A stretch of 64,000 nucleotides of DNA from Molossus alvarezi (lineage: Eukaryota > Chordata > Mammalia > Chiroptera > Molossidae): NCBI GenBank assembly GCA_037176705.1, contig CM073896.1, positions 27,168,708 to 27,232,707 on the forward strand, given 5' to 3'. Numbering within the stretch: position 1 is the first letter of the stretch; each line of letters begins with the position of its first letter. Under the pieces are notes generated by a model that saw only the letters and a list, made by a program, of their open reading frames with translations, searched no databases and had not been told where the DNA came from. Both the position numbers and the translations under genes were made by a program. This document shows, one piece after another, positions 44,924 to 55,539 of the stretch.

Positions 44924-46697
44924 GAAGTCAATGTTAGTGCAACTGGGAAAGCCACCATATGGTAAACCCTAAAAATTAGGTCTCTGTTAATCATCCAAAA
45001 AAATTTCACAACTCAGGCAGTTGTGTGAACACTTCCTTCCAGCAAAGTGCAGCCTCTGACTGCGGGGTGAGAGGTGGTACAACCGTAACCTGCTGGCCAT
45101 GGGGCTCACAGAATGGACCCACCCCTGCTCTGCCAAGGCCCACAATGCAGGTTAGAGTGCATATTCACCATCTTCCTCAGGAAACCCCGTGTCTGTTCCA
45201 GGGCTGTGCTAAAAGTGAATGAATAAACAAATAAAATACGCGAAAACATGGCAAAACTACTCCAAGTACAGATGAATCATCAAAACGTTAAAAATGGCTC
45301 GAAAGAAATAAACCATATTATCAAAGTCAGAAAGGATAAAGTCAAATAAGGCTTAAGGGAAAAAAAACCTAAGCCAACATACCTGCTAAAAATATCCTAC
45401 TCGACTTACCAACCCTCCCAGAAAGTGAGAGCTGGCTGACTTACGAAGCCTCCGGAGCAGAAACATCCATAAAGCCCAAAGATTGGATGAAATATGAAGA
45501 AGTGACCAGACACAGAGAAACATTACCCTGCATGCCCAAGGCCTGAAAGGACTCAGGGGTGCAGAACGTAAATTAAACAATAGGCCTAAATGAAATTTAA
45601 TGCAGGCTGCCTTTCATTTCATTCCCCCTTCAGCTTTGTTTTCTATAGAATTGGTTCCTCAGGGTGAAACTGGATGTGTTTTAGCTTCAGGGAGAGAAAG
45701 AGATTTTGGCATCCTAATACAATGTTTCTCTAACATTTTCTCCCCAGCATTCCTTCGTAGTACAGCAAAACAAACTGAACCTTTAAGTTAAATTCAATAA
45801 CTTTGTTTAAACCCTGGAAAGGGTTTCAGAATCAGGCTGCTAGAGAAATGGAAAACATTACTGACAACATGCAAATGCAGAAAACACCAGCTGAGGTCAA
45901 CAAGCAGAGTAGGAAGGGAAGAGACATCAGGGGTGTCCCGGGGGGTGGGGATAAGCAAAGGCCAGAGGCAGTTCTGCCCATACCACTATGGCAAGACATC
46001 AAATTTACTTCTGCCTAATTTTTATGAAGAGCGGGGTAGCTAAAGAAATGAGAACACTGTAAGTAATATAAACTTTATAGAAATGTTTGAGTGTTTCCTT
46101 CTCTTACCTTCCTCCTGGGAAACCATGACTATCAGAATGGCTGATGTACCAAAGAAGCTGAAGGAAATACTCTGTTTCAGGATGGAAGAATTCGAGTTAG
46201 AAAACAAACAAATATATATTTTAATAAATATGAGGTATGTGTGATTATATATAGTATTTATTATAATATATATCAACTATATATCCCTCATCACTGGTCA
46301 AAATAATCTATATTTAACAAAGTGCCATCACTTCTCATTTATCAAAATCAGAAATATTAATACAAAGAAAGAGACTAGAATTGTGATAAATTTCTGTCAG
46401 GAGTGAAAATTAGTATGACTCCTTGGGAAAGCAATTTGTCAGGAAGTATCAAGAGACTTAAAATGTTTGGGATGCTTTAACCTGGGAATATCCTTCTGGG
46501 ACTCCAGCTAAAGACATAACCCTGAAAAATGGAAAAAGCTTTATTCAAAAGGATGTTCAGCACAGTATTCACAATTAATGAAATTATGTCAGAAGTTAGA
46601 GGAACTGTTAAATAAATGATGTTGTAATACATTCTGAACTCATGAAAATGTTCATGCATGCTTAAATATAAACACTTTACAATACAATGTTCTGTTA
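42960..46697. other. Repeat-free single-copy block with a (TTG)n microsatellite
   Basis: 3.7 kb without any transposon I can identify, in a window otherwise dense with them. A (TTG)n tract lies at 44893-44923 and an AT-rich tract at 46205-46275. The section around 44200-44660 has balanced composition and scattered CpG and no long open frame. No exon was recognised; the frames at 43748-44128 and 45025-45222 carry no domain that I know. Confidence 0.5.
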
Positions 46698-46722
46698 GAA
46701 AAAGGACATAAAGACTTCCGGT

Positions 46723-46734
46723 CAAGATGGCGGC
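46723..46734 (+). promoter_or_regulatory. YY1-like box at the HAL1 5' end
   Basis: caagatggcggc lies 11 bp from the element's first base. It fits the YY1 core on the plus strand and the position of the YY1 site that sets the start point in primate L1 promoters. L1 copies B and D have a weaker aaaatgg version at the same place. Confidence 0.6.
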
Positions 46735-47579
46735 GTAGGTAGATGCGGTATCGTGTCCTCACACAACCACATCAAAGTTACAACTAAACTACAGATCAAT
46801 CATCATTCAAAACCGCCTGAAATCAAGCAAAATTGAAAGTAATACAACTACGGAATTAAAGCAGCAGACACACCAAGACTGGTAGGAGGGCGGGCGGAGG
46901 CGCGAGGGGCAGGTCCCACACATATGTGTGGCGGATAAAAATCAGGAGGACACCTCGGCTGTGAAGGTCCTTCCTGAGGATTGAGGGGTCCCCGTCCCAC
47001 ACCAGGCACCCCGCTCAGGGTTCCAGTACCAGGAAGAGAATCCCCATCACTTCTGGCTGGAAAAACCAGCAGGAACTGAGGCTCAGGGAAGCTGATGCGG
47101 CTGGAGCCCCAGGCAGCTCCCTAAAGGGCCGGCGCACGGACTTATTGGACTCTCTCCCTCTAAGCTTGGAGGGGAGGCAGCTCGAGGGGCACCAGAGACA
47201 TACAGGGAAGAACTGAGCTGTTTGGCACTGGAGCGAGGGCTGGAGAGGGGGCTTTCTCCGGGACAAATGTGCTATCAGAGGCCTTTGTTCCTTTGGTGAG
47301 CCCTTCCCTGGGGCGGCAGACAGTCGCCATATCTGGGACTCCAGCAACCTGGCTCACACTGGTAGCCCCGCTCTGGTGATTCCCTGAGGCCCCGCCTCGC
47401 CCCACCCAACTTTCAGGCCCACCCAAGCTGTTGCCACTTGCTTAACCATAGGATTGGCCTATCTTGGATCCTGCTTCAGGTTTTTCCTAAATTCTTTCAA
47501 ACGAGCAGCATCTGGTCTCAGCTAGCCCCATACCGCTCGTTAAGTAATACACAGAAACAAACACAGAGACTCAGCCAAA

Positions 47580-48480
47580 ATGAGGAGACAAAGAAACAGG
47601 TCCCAAATGAAAGAACAGAAAAAAACCCCAAGAAAAAGAACTAAGCGAAATGGAGATAAGCAACCTAACAGATGCTGAGTTCAAAATACTGCTTATAAGG
47701 ATGCTCAATGAACTTAATGAGAACCTCAGTGAACTTAGTGAGGGCCTCAAGAGCATAAAAAAGGACCAGTCAGAAATGATGGATGCACAGTCAGAAATGA
47801 AGGAGGAATTAACTGAAATATAGAATAATTTGCACAGATTCAATAGTACAGTACTTAAATCCAAGAAGCAAACCATTGATTTGGAATATAAAGAAGCAAA
47901 AAACGCCCAATCAGAACAGCAAAAAGAAAAAAGAATCCAAAAAAATGAGGATAGTGTAAGGAGCCTCTGGGACAACTTCAAGCATGCCAACATTAGCATC
48001 TTGGGGGTGCAAGAAGAAGAGCAAGAACAAGAAATTGAAAACCTGTTTGAAACAATAATGGCAGAAAACTTCCCTAACTTGGTGAAGAAAACAGACATAC
48101 AAGTCCAGGAAGCACAGAGAGTCCCAAACAAGATGAACCCCAAGAGGCCCACACCGAGACACATCATCATCAAAATGCAAAAGGTTCAAGACAAAGAGAG
48201 AATCTTAAAAGCATCAAGAGAAAGGCAGCTAGTTACCTACAAGGGAGTTCCCATAAGGCTGTCAGCTGATTTCTCAAAAGAAACTTTGCAGGCCAGAAGG
48301 GAGTGGCAAGAAATATTCAGAGTGAGGAAAAGCAAGAACCTACAACCAAGATTACTCTATCCTGCAAAGCTGTCATTTAGAATCGATGGCCATATAGTTT
48401 CCCAGACAAGAAAAAGTTAAAAGAGTTCATCACCACCAAACCGTTATTATATGAAATGATGAAGGGTCTTTTCAAAGAAA
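47580..48480 (+). pseudogene. HAL1 ORF1 (L1 ORF1-like RNA-binding protein), broken in three places
   Basis: The probable start is the ATG at 47580-47582, with a basic first segment. A frame change near 47630-47650 leads to the coiled-coil segment, which starts with MEISNLTDAEF at 47650. That segment has an in-frame TAG at 47821-47823. The open frame 47830-48420 then carries the rest of the coil, the RRM (NISILGVQEEE, AENFPNLVKK, TPRHIIIKM) and the C-terminal domain with ETLQARREW. A second frame change near 48397 separates the last ~25 codons. The intact family protein would bind and trimerise on RNA; this copy cannot be made whole. Confidence 0.9.
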
Positions 48481-48894
48481 AAGATAAAATATATGAACAA
48501 ACAAAATGGCAATGAATACATATCTATCAACAATGGAATCTACAAACAAAATGAACAGGCAGAACAGAAACATTCTCATAGATACAGAGAATATTTTGTT
48601 GGTTGGTAGATGAAAGGGGGTTTGGGTGAAAAAGGTGAAGAGATTAAGAAGTACAAATTCATTGCTAGACTGACAAACCTCAAAGGGAAAGGGGTTGGGG
48701 GGTGGGAAGAAATAAACCAAAGAACTTATATGCATAACCAATGGACACAGACAATAGTGTGGGGAAAGGCGGGAGGGGGGCGGGAGTGGGGAGGAGGGTG
48801 TCAATGGGGGGAAATTGAGGAACATCTGTAATACATTCTACATTCAACAATAAAGATTTAAAATTAAAGAAAAGAAAAGAAAATAGGACATAAA

Positions 48895-49489
48895 TATTGC
48901 ATATGTTAGTATCCCCACAGTATTTTTACAGTCGTACATTAAGACCAGAAGATGAAAAATAAATAAATAAATCATTTCATCAATTATCTTCAATATGTAT
49001 AATTCTTTCTTCATTCTCTTTTTCTCTGAATTTTTAATCTTCTCTAATAAATATAAATTGTATAATAAAAAACACTGAGCTGAGAAGCAATGTAAGAGTA
49101 AAGCTTAATTAAGATGGAGAATAGGCCACACCAATCATATTTTTCTGCCTGATTTTTCAAATTAATTTGTACAGCTGATACATACATTTTTGATGGCTGA
49201 TAAAAAGTAAAGCTGTGTTTTATGTTGCACTTTACTATAAAGCAAGCAGGCAGGTCCCACCTTTTTATACAAAATCTGCTAGCACACCTGAGATGAAAAT
49301 CTTTAGGAAAAGGAATGGAAATAAGATTAAATAACTGATTGTGGGAATAATAATTAAACTTTCTAAACTCATATAAAAATTGAATGCCAATTGAACGCTA
49401 AATAGGGATTTACTTCCTATAGTAACTTGTTAAGTCTCAGGAAATCTGATTTACTAGAGCACTTGCAATGGGACTACTATCTCTTGGAC
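48895..49489. other. Single-copy DNA, no feature recognised
   Basis: About 600 bp of AT-rich single-copy sequence following the HAL1. Confidence 0.45.
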
Positions 49490-49635
49490 ACTTTTATTAT
49501 CTCATTAACTCCTTAAATTATTTCTGCAAGATAGGCATTATCCCCTTTTAAAGGTGAAAAAACTAAAAGTCAGGCAGATTTAAAAATTTGCTCAAAGTCA
49601 CAATGAATTTATGGGTCAGAGAACCCTGTCAATTG
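49490..49635 (-). repeat. MIR SINE fragment, minus strand
   Basis: tattatctcattaactcctt, ggcattatccccttttaaag and ctcaaagtcacaatgaattt keep the order of the inverted MIR core. Diverged. Confidence 0.6.
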
Positions 49636-49825
49636 TCCTGACATCAGAGCCAGAGAGGTGAGGGTCAAGTTGTTGGGTTTCAATGCCATCTCCAGTGGTG
49701 AGGTGCAAACAGTTGAAAACAGGATGATAAACCATGACAACCCCATAAGCAACAAATTAGACAAAAGCTGAAATTTTTCTTAAACCTTGCATGTTAAAAA
49801 TGTAGGGACTCAAAAAATATGTAGC

Positions 49826-50096
49826 AGGCCCTGGCCGGTTTGGCTCAGCAGTTAGAGTATAGGCCCATGGACCAAAGAGTCTCAGGTTCGATTCCGGTCA
49901 AGGGCATGTACTTCGGTTGCAGTTTAGACCCTGGCCCTGGTTGGGGTTGTGCGGGAGGCAACCAATCGATGTGTCACCCTCACATCGATGTTTCTCTCTC
50001 TCTCTCTCTCCCCTTCTCACTCTCTCTCTCCTTTCCACTCTATCTGAAGATAAATGGAAAAATATCCTTAGGTGAGGATTTTTAAAAAATGAACAT
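49826..50096 (+). mobile_element. Ves SINE, long-tail
   Basis: Target duplication aaaaaatatgtag at 49812-49824 and 50097-50109. The head gccctggccggtttggctca is nearly unchanged from what looks like the family consensus. Confidence 0.95.
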
Positions 50097-50109
50097 AAAA
50101 AATATGTAG

Positions 50110-51470
50110 AGGATATCCTAAAACTTCAAAAGAAAGAAATTCAGCATGTACTGTATGACTGAAACTGAGAATTCTACTACATAGCTGCTTAGTCTTTTAT
50201 CTTGGCGATTCCTTTGCCAACCTACTCAAGGAAGTTCTTGCTTCTTTCCAATCAAGGTAAAACAAACCCAGAATCTTGCAGAAAGACGTGATAAGCTATC
50301 TTCTGTGGCCAAGACCAGACAGGGGACTACATGTGTGGGCGTGGCAGGCAGAGAAAGTGTTTGAAAGTCCTGCACCAGGCCCAGCTTCACAGTGTGCATC
50401 CTGTGCACTACCAGTGGCCCCTGCATTTGATGTAATGCTCTTCTGTCATCACCTTGAAATTCTTAATTTTCTCTTTAAACTTGAGTATTGTAAGTGAAGT
50501 CCACTGGGACAAACGTGCCTGAACAGAGGAGACAGGTGCCATTTGGGTGTCTTTCCTTGCCACCCCCTTCACACATGGTGTTCAGAAACACCATGAGCAC
50601 CAAAATCTGGTGCCTCTACAACACATGAGAGTTCATCATCCATCACAACTCAGAGCGAGTGCTAAGCCTGAGTGTGACACCCATGACTGAGGAAGCAGAG
50701 GCACTGACCAGCTCCAGAGGCCACGCCTTCCATCCAAACCAGAACTTGGTTCAAACGCAGAGAGAAGACAATGGTGTTCTAAAAAACACAAATGACCAAG
50801 GAATTCTACATATCCTTTCTTACCGGTGTTACTTCCATGTATTACCCTACATCTTATACTGGAAATGATGACAGAGAAAGAAAAGGAGAGACAGGGCCAT
50901 CCATAATTTCTTTTCCTTTCAGACCTTCCTTACTCATCAGTAAACCAAAGATTAGGAGTATGAGTAGAATGTGTACATATCAAGAAGCAAAATAAAAATT
51001 GAGTTAATTTTGTGCAGGGTTTACACTCCTGGTAAGAAAGAAATTCATATCCAAGTGTGAAATACAGAACACAAATTTTGGTGATTCCACATATGAACTA
51101 AATATTTTCAAATTGCATTTGAAACTGGCATTATACAATATAAAGATGAACAATAAAGTGTATGCTAATGATTTAAATTTTTAATTTTCCTTTTTTAGAA
51201 TGACATTAAACAGCAAATAAAGAACACCCTGACAAGTCAAAAGAGAGACTATGGAAGAATGGAAACAGGTTTATATCTTAGTACGATTAATGGCATTTTC
51301 CTGCTTTATGAATAAGGGACTCTAATTTTCTTTTGTAGCCTCACAAAGGATATCGTTTGTCGTCCCTTATATTAATACAACATTGCTTTGAAATTCCAGG
51401 AAAGAGCCACATGTATGGAAAGAAGAAAACCATTTGGGGGTATACCTATAAGAAATGAAAGTTTCTATTT
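50110..51470. other. Single-copy DNA, no feature recognised
   Basis: 1.36 kb. Two overlapping frames (50659-50995) are short and without known domains. No repeats were recognised. Confidence 0.45.
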
Positions 51471-51488
51471 AAAATAAAACGGTTCCAG

Positions 51489-51739
51489 CCCTGGCCGGTT
51501 TGGCTCAGCGGTTAGAGCGTTGGCCCATGGATCAGAGAGTCCTGGGTTCGGTTCCCACTAAGGGCACATACCTCGGTTGTAGTTTGTCCCCGGCCCTGGT
51601 TGGGGTCATGTGGGTGGCAACCACTCAATGTGTCTCTCTCACACTGATGTTTCTGTCTGTCTCTTCCTCCCACTCTCTCTGAAGATAAATGCAAAAATGT
51701 CCTCAGGTAAGGATAAAAAACAATAATAATAATAATAAT
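51489..51739 (+). mobile_element. Ves SINE, long-tail, with (AAT)n tail
   Basis: Target duplication of 18 bp, aaaataaaacggttccag (51471-51488) and aaaataaaactgttccag (51740-51757), one mismatch. The tail has become an (AAT)n microsatellite. Confidence 0.95.
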
Positions 51740-51757
51740 AAAATAAAACTGTTCCAG

Positions 51758-52902
51758 TCCTGATGCCCTGTGCTTTAGCAATGAGAATATATAGATTCAC
51801 CGTGGCAAGAGTTCACCTATTGGTTTCCTTAGAAGTGCCTGCAGAGATGCACAAAACACAAATAACTTTTGAGATTATGAATGAAAAAGACAAGTGCTTT
51901 ATCATGGAAAAGGTCATTTAAATTTTGTACCCTGCCCTACAATGTGCAAGCCACCCCTTCTCACTTAACATCTTTCTTAAAGTTAATTAATGAACCTGGT
52001 ATTTCTCTTCCATTATCTTGGTAACTGATGATGATGTTAAATAGATTGGTTCTTGGATCCCCCCTGGAAGATGAGGGCTGGTGATGTGAACCCAAGGTAA
52101 TGCCATTTAGAAATCCTTTGTAAGCACAACACTCTAATAATCTGAGCAATTACTTAACTCTTCATTTGTAGATAGCATTCAACAAGGAAACATCTTAGGA
52201 AGTCAAGAGAAATGACAACTGATGTCTTCCCTTCCTCCTCCTCCCCCACCCGCACACTATTAAGCCCACCTGCCTGGTCTCAAAATGAAATTAGATCCAT
52301 TGGTCTTAGCTCACAAAGAAAAAAAGTGAGTCTCAGCAGTCTGACTGGTTTCAGTCTTGCTTATAATTTGAAAAATAAAGCTGAGGCAAGAAGATATTTA
52401 CCTCTGCAGAAGGGAGTGTTGAGGAAGAGACAAAAAGCCACATCACCTACTTCTGTACTTTTGATATATTCTCTACTCTCCTTGTTTCTTTATAGTTTCC
52501 CACTAGGGTCATTCTGCTCTTAATCTTTATTCATGTATCCTCACCCTTCATGGGAAGTTGAACATTTGCATTGGCACTTAAAAGGGACTCCATTTCCAAG
52601 GCAGTTTGGAATGTCATTATCTTCTATTCATGTAAGAAGATATTTATTCTTTGATGTGGGGGGTAGCTAAAATATCAGGCACCTAGAACAAGAGAAATAA
52701 TATATTCTGTTTCTCCTAACTCACTTTATTTTTTATGAAAAACTATATTTCTCAAGCAAACTTGTGTTACTGTAAATAAATTCCTATGTTCTCTCCTTGT
52801 GAGATGCATAGCATAGGACAGAATTCTCTAGGAGAAAGTAGAAGCAAAAATTATTTATGAACAATTCATAATTAATAATGCCAGTAAGGGTAAAACAGGA
52901 CA
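51758..52902. other. Single-copy DNA, no feature recognised
   Basis: About 1.1 kb. The frame 52212-52523 (104 codons) begins with a Ser/Pro-rich stretch and has no recognised motif. Confidence 0.45.
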
Positions 52903-53297
52903 CCAAATCGCTGCAGTCCTAATCATTTTTAAAAGTCATCATCAGACTAACTTGTTAAGACTTTGAATCCAAACTGCTGTAGTCCTAGCCATTTTTTTTT
53001 TTTTTTAATCCTCACCCGAGGACATTTTTCCATTTTTTGTTCAGGTGGAGTGGGAGGGAGGGAGAGGAACAGAGAGAGAGAGAGAAACATCGACGTGAAA
53101 GGGACACGTCGAGTGGCTGCCACCCGCATGACCGACCAGGGCCGGGAATAAACTGCAACCAAGGTACGCGCCCCTAGCAGGAACCGAACCCAGGTCTCTC
53201 GGGGCAGCAGGTCGACGTTCTAACCGCTGAGCCAAACCAGCCAGGGCCCTAGCCATTTTTTTAAGTGATCATTAGACTAATTTGTTAAGACTTTGAA
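52903..53297. repeat. 66-bp tandem duplication, second copy split by a SINE
   Basis: Copy 1 is 52903-52968 and copy 2 is 52969-52997 plus 53262-53297. Matching words include ctgcagtcctaatcattttt against ctgtagtcctagccattttt, and actaacttgttaagactttg against actaatttgttaagactttg. The SINE at 52998-53247 lies in copy 2. Confidence 0.85.
52998..53247 (-). mobile_element. Ves SINE, long-tail, minus strand
   Basis: Perfect 14-bp duplication cctagccatttttt (52984-52997 and 53248-53261). CpG positions are well kept (cgacgtgaaagggacacgtc), which suggests a recent insertion. Confidence 0.95.
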
Positions 53298-53487
53298 GGA
53301 TCCACTTTATAAAAATTTCTAACACCCACTGTACTTCACCACTCCAACTGCACATTTAAAAGGGAAATTTTACCAATTCATCTTTGACCAATATATTGAA
53401 GAATTCCCTGTTCATACTCCTATAAATGTGGTTTCTAATATGACAGCAATATTATCCTTTAACAATTTGCAAAATCTTGCCTGCTTT

Positions 53488-53811
53488 TTAAAAATATATA
53501 TGGATATTTTATGTGTGTATATATATATATATATATATGTATATGTGTATGTGTGTGTGTGTGTGTGAGTGTGTGACATTTTTAAATCCTCACCTGAGGA
53601 TATATATTTTTTATTGATTTTAGAGAAAGGAAGGGAAAGGGAGAGAGAGAGGGAAACATAAATGAGAGAGAAACAGCAATCAGTTGTCTCCTGTGCATGC
53701 CCCAACCAGGTATTGAACCTGCAACCTGGGTATGTATCCTGACCAGGAATTGAACCTGCTACCTTTTGGTGTATGGAACAAGGTTCCAACCAACTAAGCC
53801 ACCCAGCCAGG
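53488..53811 (-). mobile_element. Ves SINE, minus strand, with TA/TG microsatellite tail
   Basis: Target duplication gcaaaatcttgcc at 53469-53481 and 53812-53824 encloses both the SINE body (about 53585-53811) and the (TA)n(TG)n tract at 53511-53577. The microsatellite is therefore part of the insertion, grown from the A-rich tail. Confidence 0.9.
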
Positions 53812-53824
53812 GCAAAATCTTGCC

Positions 53825-54488
53825 CACTTCTTGAACACCATTCTTCCCTCCAAGCATTCTACTTTAAATAGCTCTTTCATTGGAAGAATTGTCTAGGAAA
53901 CAATACAAGGTACTGTTGTTTCATCATAAAATGACAAGCAAGAACAACATGGACACACTGCTTGTTGAATTCTTTTAAAATGTTTTATTTTTCCATATCA
54001 GTCACAGAGAATCTTGGTTATATGGTAACAATAACTAGTCATTTCTAGGCCTGACAGATGAACTCCTGGACAAAAATTTAATAAAAGACTTGCTTTCTGC
54101 CTTCCAAAGATTTTCACAATAAGCATAGAGATACCATCTTTCCTTTGACTGTTATGAATAAGCTGAGAAAATGGCAGATTACTGAGATACTATCTACATA
54201 TTCCCTATGATAATGGCTCAAAATGAAATTAAACCTGTCAACAGTTGTAGCATAGAGTGGCCCCATTCCCGTCCACCAAAACCCCAAAACTTTTTGTTAG
54301 GCTATCATTAATAGAAAATGTAGATGATAATATTTCAAATTGATAAATTAGCAGATAGGAGCACCTCTCTCTGTTCTAGTATTCTGATGTGCTAGGGGAT
54401 CTCCCCCTGAGATATTAGAGAAGTTCTATGTCCTCATCTACTAAATAGGGTTTGGGTTTTGTGCTTGTACCGGCGTGTACCATTTTTT
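53825..54488. other. Single-copy DNA, no feature recognised
   Basis: About 660 bp with no recognisable repeats. Confidence 0.45.
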
Positions 54489-54505
54489 TAAAAGGCTGAG
54501 GGATC

Positions 54506-54759
54506 GCCCTGGCCAGTTTGGCTCAGCAGTTAGAGCGTCGGCCTGCGGTCTGGAGAGACCCGGGTTCGGTTCCCGCTAAGGGCACGTACTTCGGTTGCAG
54601 TTTGTCCCCGGCCCTGGTTGGTCGTGCGGGTGGCAGCCACTCGATGTGTCCCTTCACGTCGATGTTTCTCACTCTCTCTTCCTTCCTCTCTCTCCCTCCC
54701 ACTCTATCTGTACAAAAAATGGAAAAATATCCTCGGGTGAGGATAAAAAAATAAAAAAA
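54506..54759 (+). mobile_element. Ves SINE, long-tail, young
   Basis: Target duplication taaaaggctgagggatc at 54489-54505 and 54760-54776, perfect over 17 bp. Its body keeps many CpG (cgtcggcctgcggtc, cccgggttcggttcccgct), marking it as one of the least altered copies here. Confidence 0.96.
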
Positions 54760-54966
54760 TAAAAGGCTGAGGGATCTCAGAACCCCATAGTTAATATTCA
54801 TGCTTCTTCCTATAAACTAGAATTCAAGGTATAAGAACACCAAATCATTAATATCATCTTCTTTGCAAAGAAAAATAGCCATCAATTTCTTTTAACTCCT
54901 GATAATCTAACTTTACAAGTATCTTAAATTATAGAAATATAAAATAGATATATCAAATACAGTAAC

Positions 54967-55166
54967 TGCCTGGCCAGGACAGCTCAATGGTTGAGCATCG
55001 ACCCAAGCACCAAGAGGTTGCTAATTCAACTGCTGGTCAGAGCACCGGCCCCGGTTGCAGGCTCAATCCCCAGTACTGCGCGTGCAGGAGACTTGTCGAT
55101 TGATGTATCTCTCTCACATTGATTTTTCTATCTTTTTCTCCTTCTTCCTTCCTCTCTCTCATGCCA
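54967..55166 (+). mobile_element. Ves SINE, short-tail subtype
   Basis: Starts gcctggccaggacagctcaa, with a B-box-like region strongly altered (taattcaactgctggtcaga). No clean target duplication was found; probably an older copy. Confidence 0.87.
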
Positions 55167-55321
55167 TATATAAGCTTCCAAAGCTAATGTGGTTGTTTCT
55201 TGGGTTTTCATTTTCCTTAGCATTCAACATTACTTTCCAATGATTTTTTATTTTTATAGAAAAATGTAACGTTATATTTTAATGTAAAGAATCAACACAG
55301 GCATGAAAATGTGGTCTAGAC

Positions 55322-55529
55322 TAGTACTGTCCAATAAAACTTTCTGTGATGATAGACATGTTCTAGGTAAGTGCTGCCCAATAAGGCGGCCGCTGTGCTC
55401 TTGTGGCTTTGAGCAACTGAAATGTGGCTTGAACAACTCAGGAGCTAAATTTCTCATTTTACTTAGTTTTAATTAATTTGCATTTAAAAGGCCTCATGTG
55501 ACTAGGGGCTATCTTACTAGAAGGCACAG
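55322..55529 (+). mobile_element. MER5A-like hAT-Charlie MITE, plus
   Basis: tagtactgtccaataaaact at the left and the order ctttctgtgatgatagacat, tgaaatgtggcttgaacaac, ttttaattaatttgcattta follow MER5A. The flanks gtctagac (55314-55321) and atctaggg (55530-55537) are a weak 8-bp duplication. Confidence 0.75.
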
Positions 55530-55539
55530 ATCTAGGGCA

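Larger units (their letters stand above)
46713..48879 (+). mobile_element. Complete HAL1 (half-L1) element
   Basis: Begins gacttccggtcaagatggcg and ends in an A-rich tail (aaattaaagaaaagaaaaga). Target duplication: aggacataaa with A-rich lead-in at 46698-46712 and 48880-48894. Parts in order are a GC-rich 5' UTR (46713-47579), a degenerate ORF1 and a 3' UTR of about 380 bp. There is no ORF2: the 3' UTR starts right after the ORF1 C-terminal domain. That is the definition of HAL1. The insertion is intact at both ends, unlike the old HAL1 at 1982-3290. Confidence 0.9.

Noticed and set aside
47015..47426. Two overlapping minus-strand frames of 88-110 codons in GC-rich DNA
   Set aside because: They lie antisense in the HAL1 5' UTR. 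High GC content reduces stop codons; no motif supports a gene.
54506..54600. tRNA-like A and B boxes
   Set aside because: They belong to the tRNA-derived head of the SINE. No cloverleaf or mature tRNA ends are present, and the same sequence recurs in the other SINE copies.
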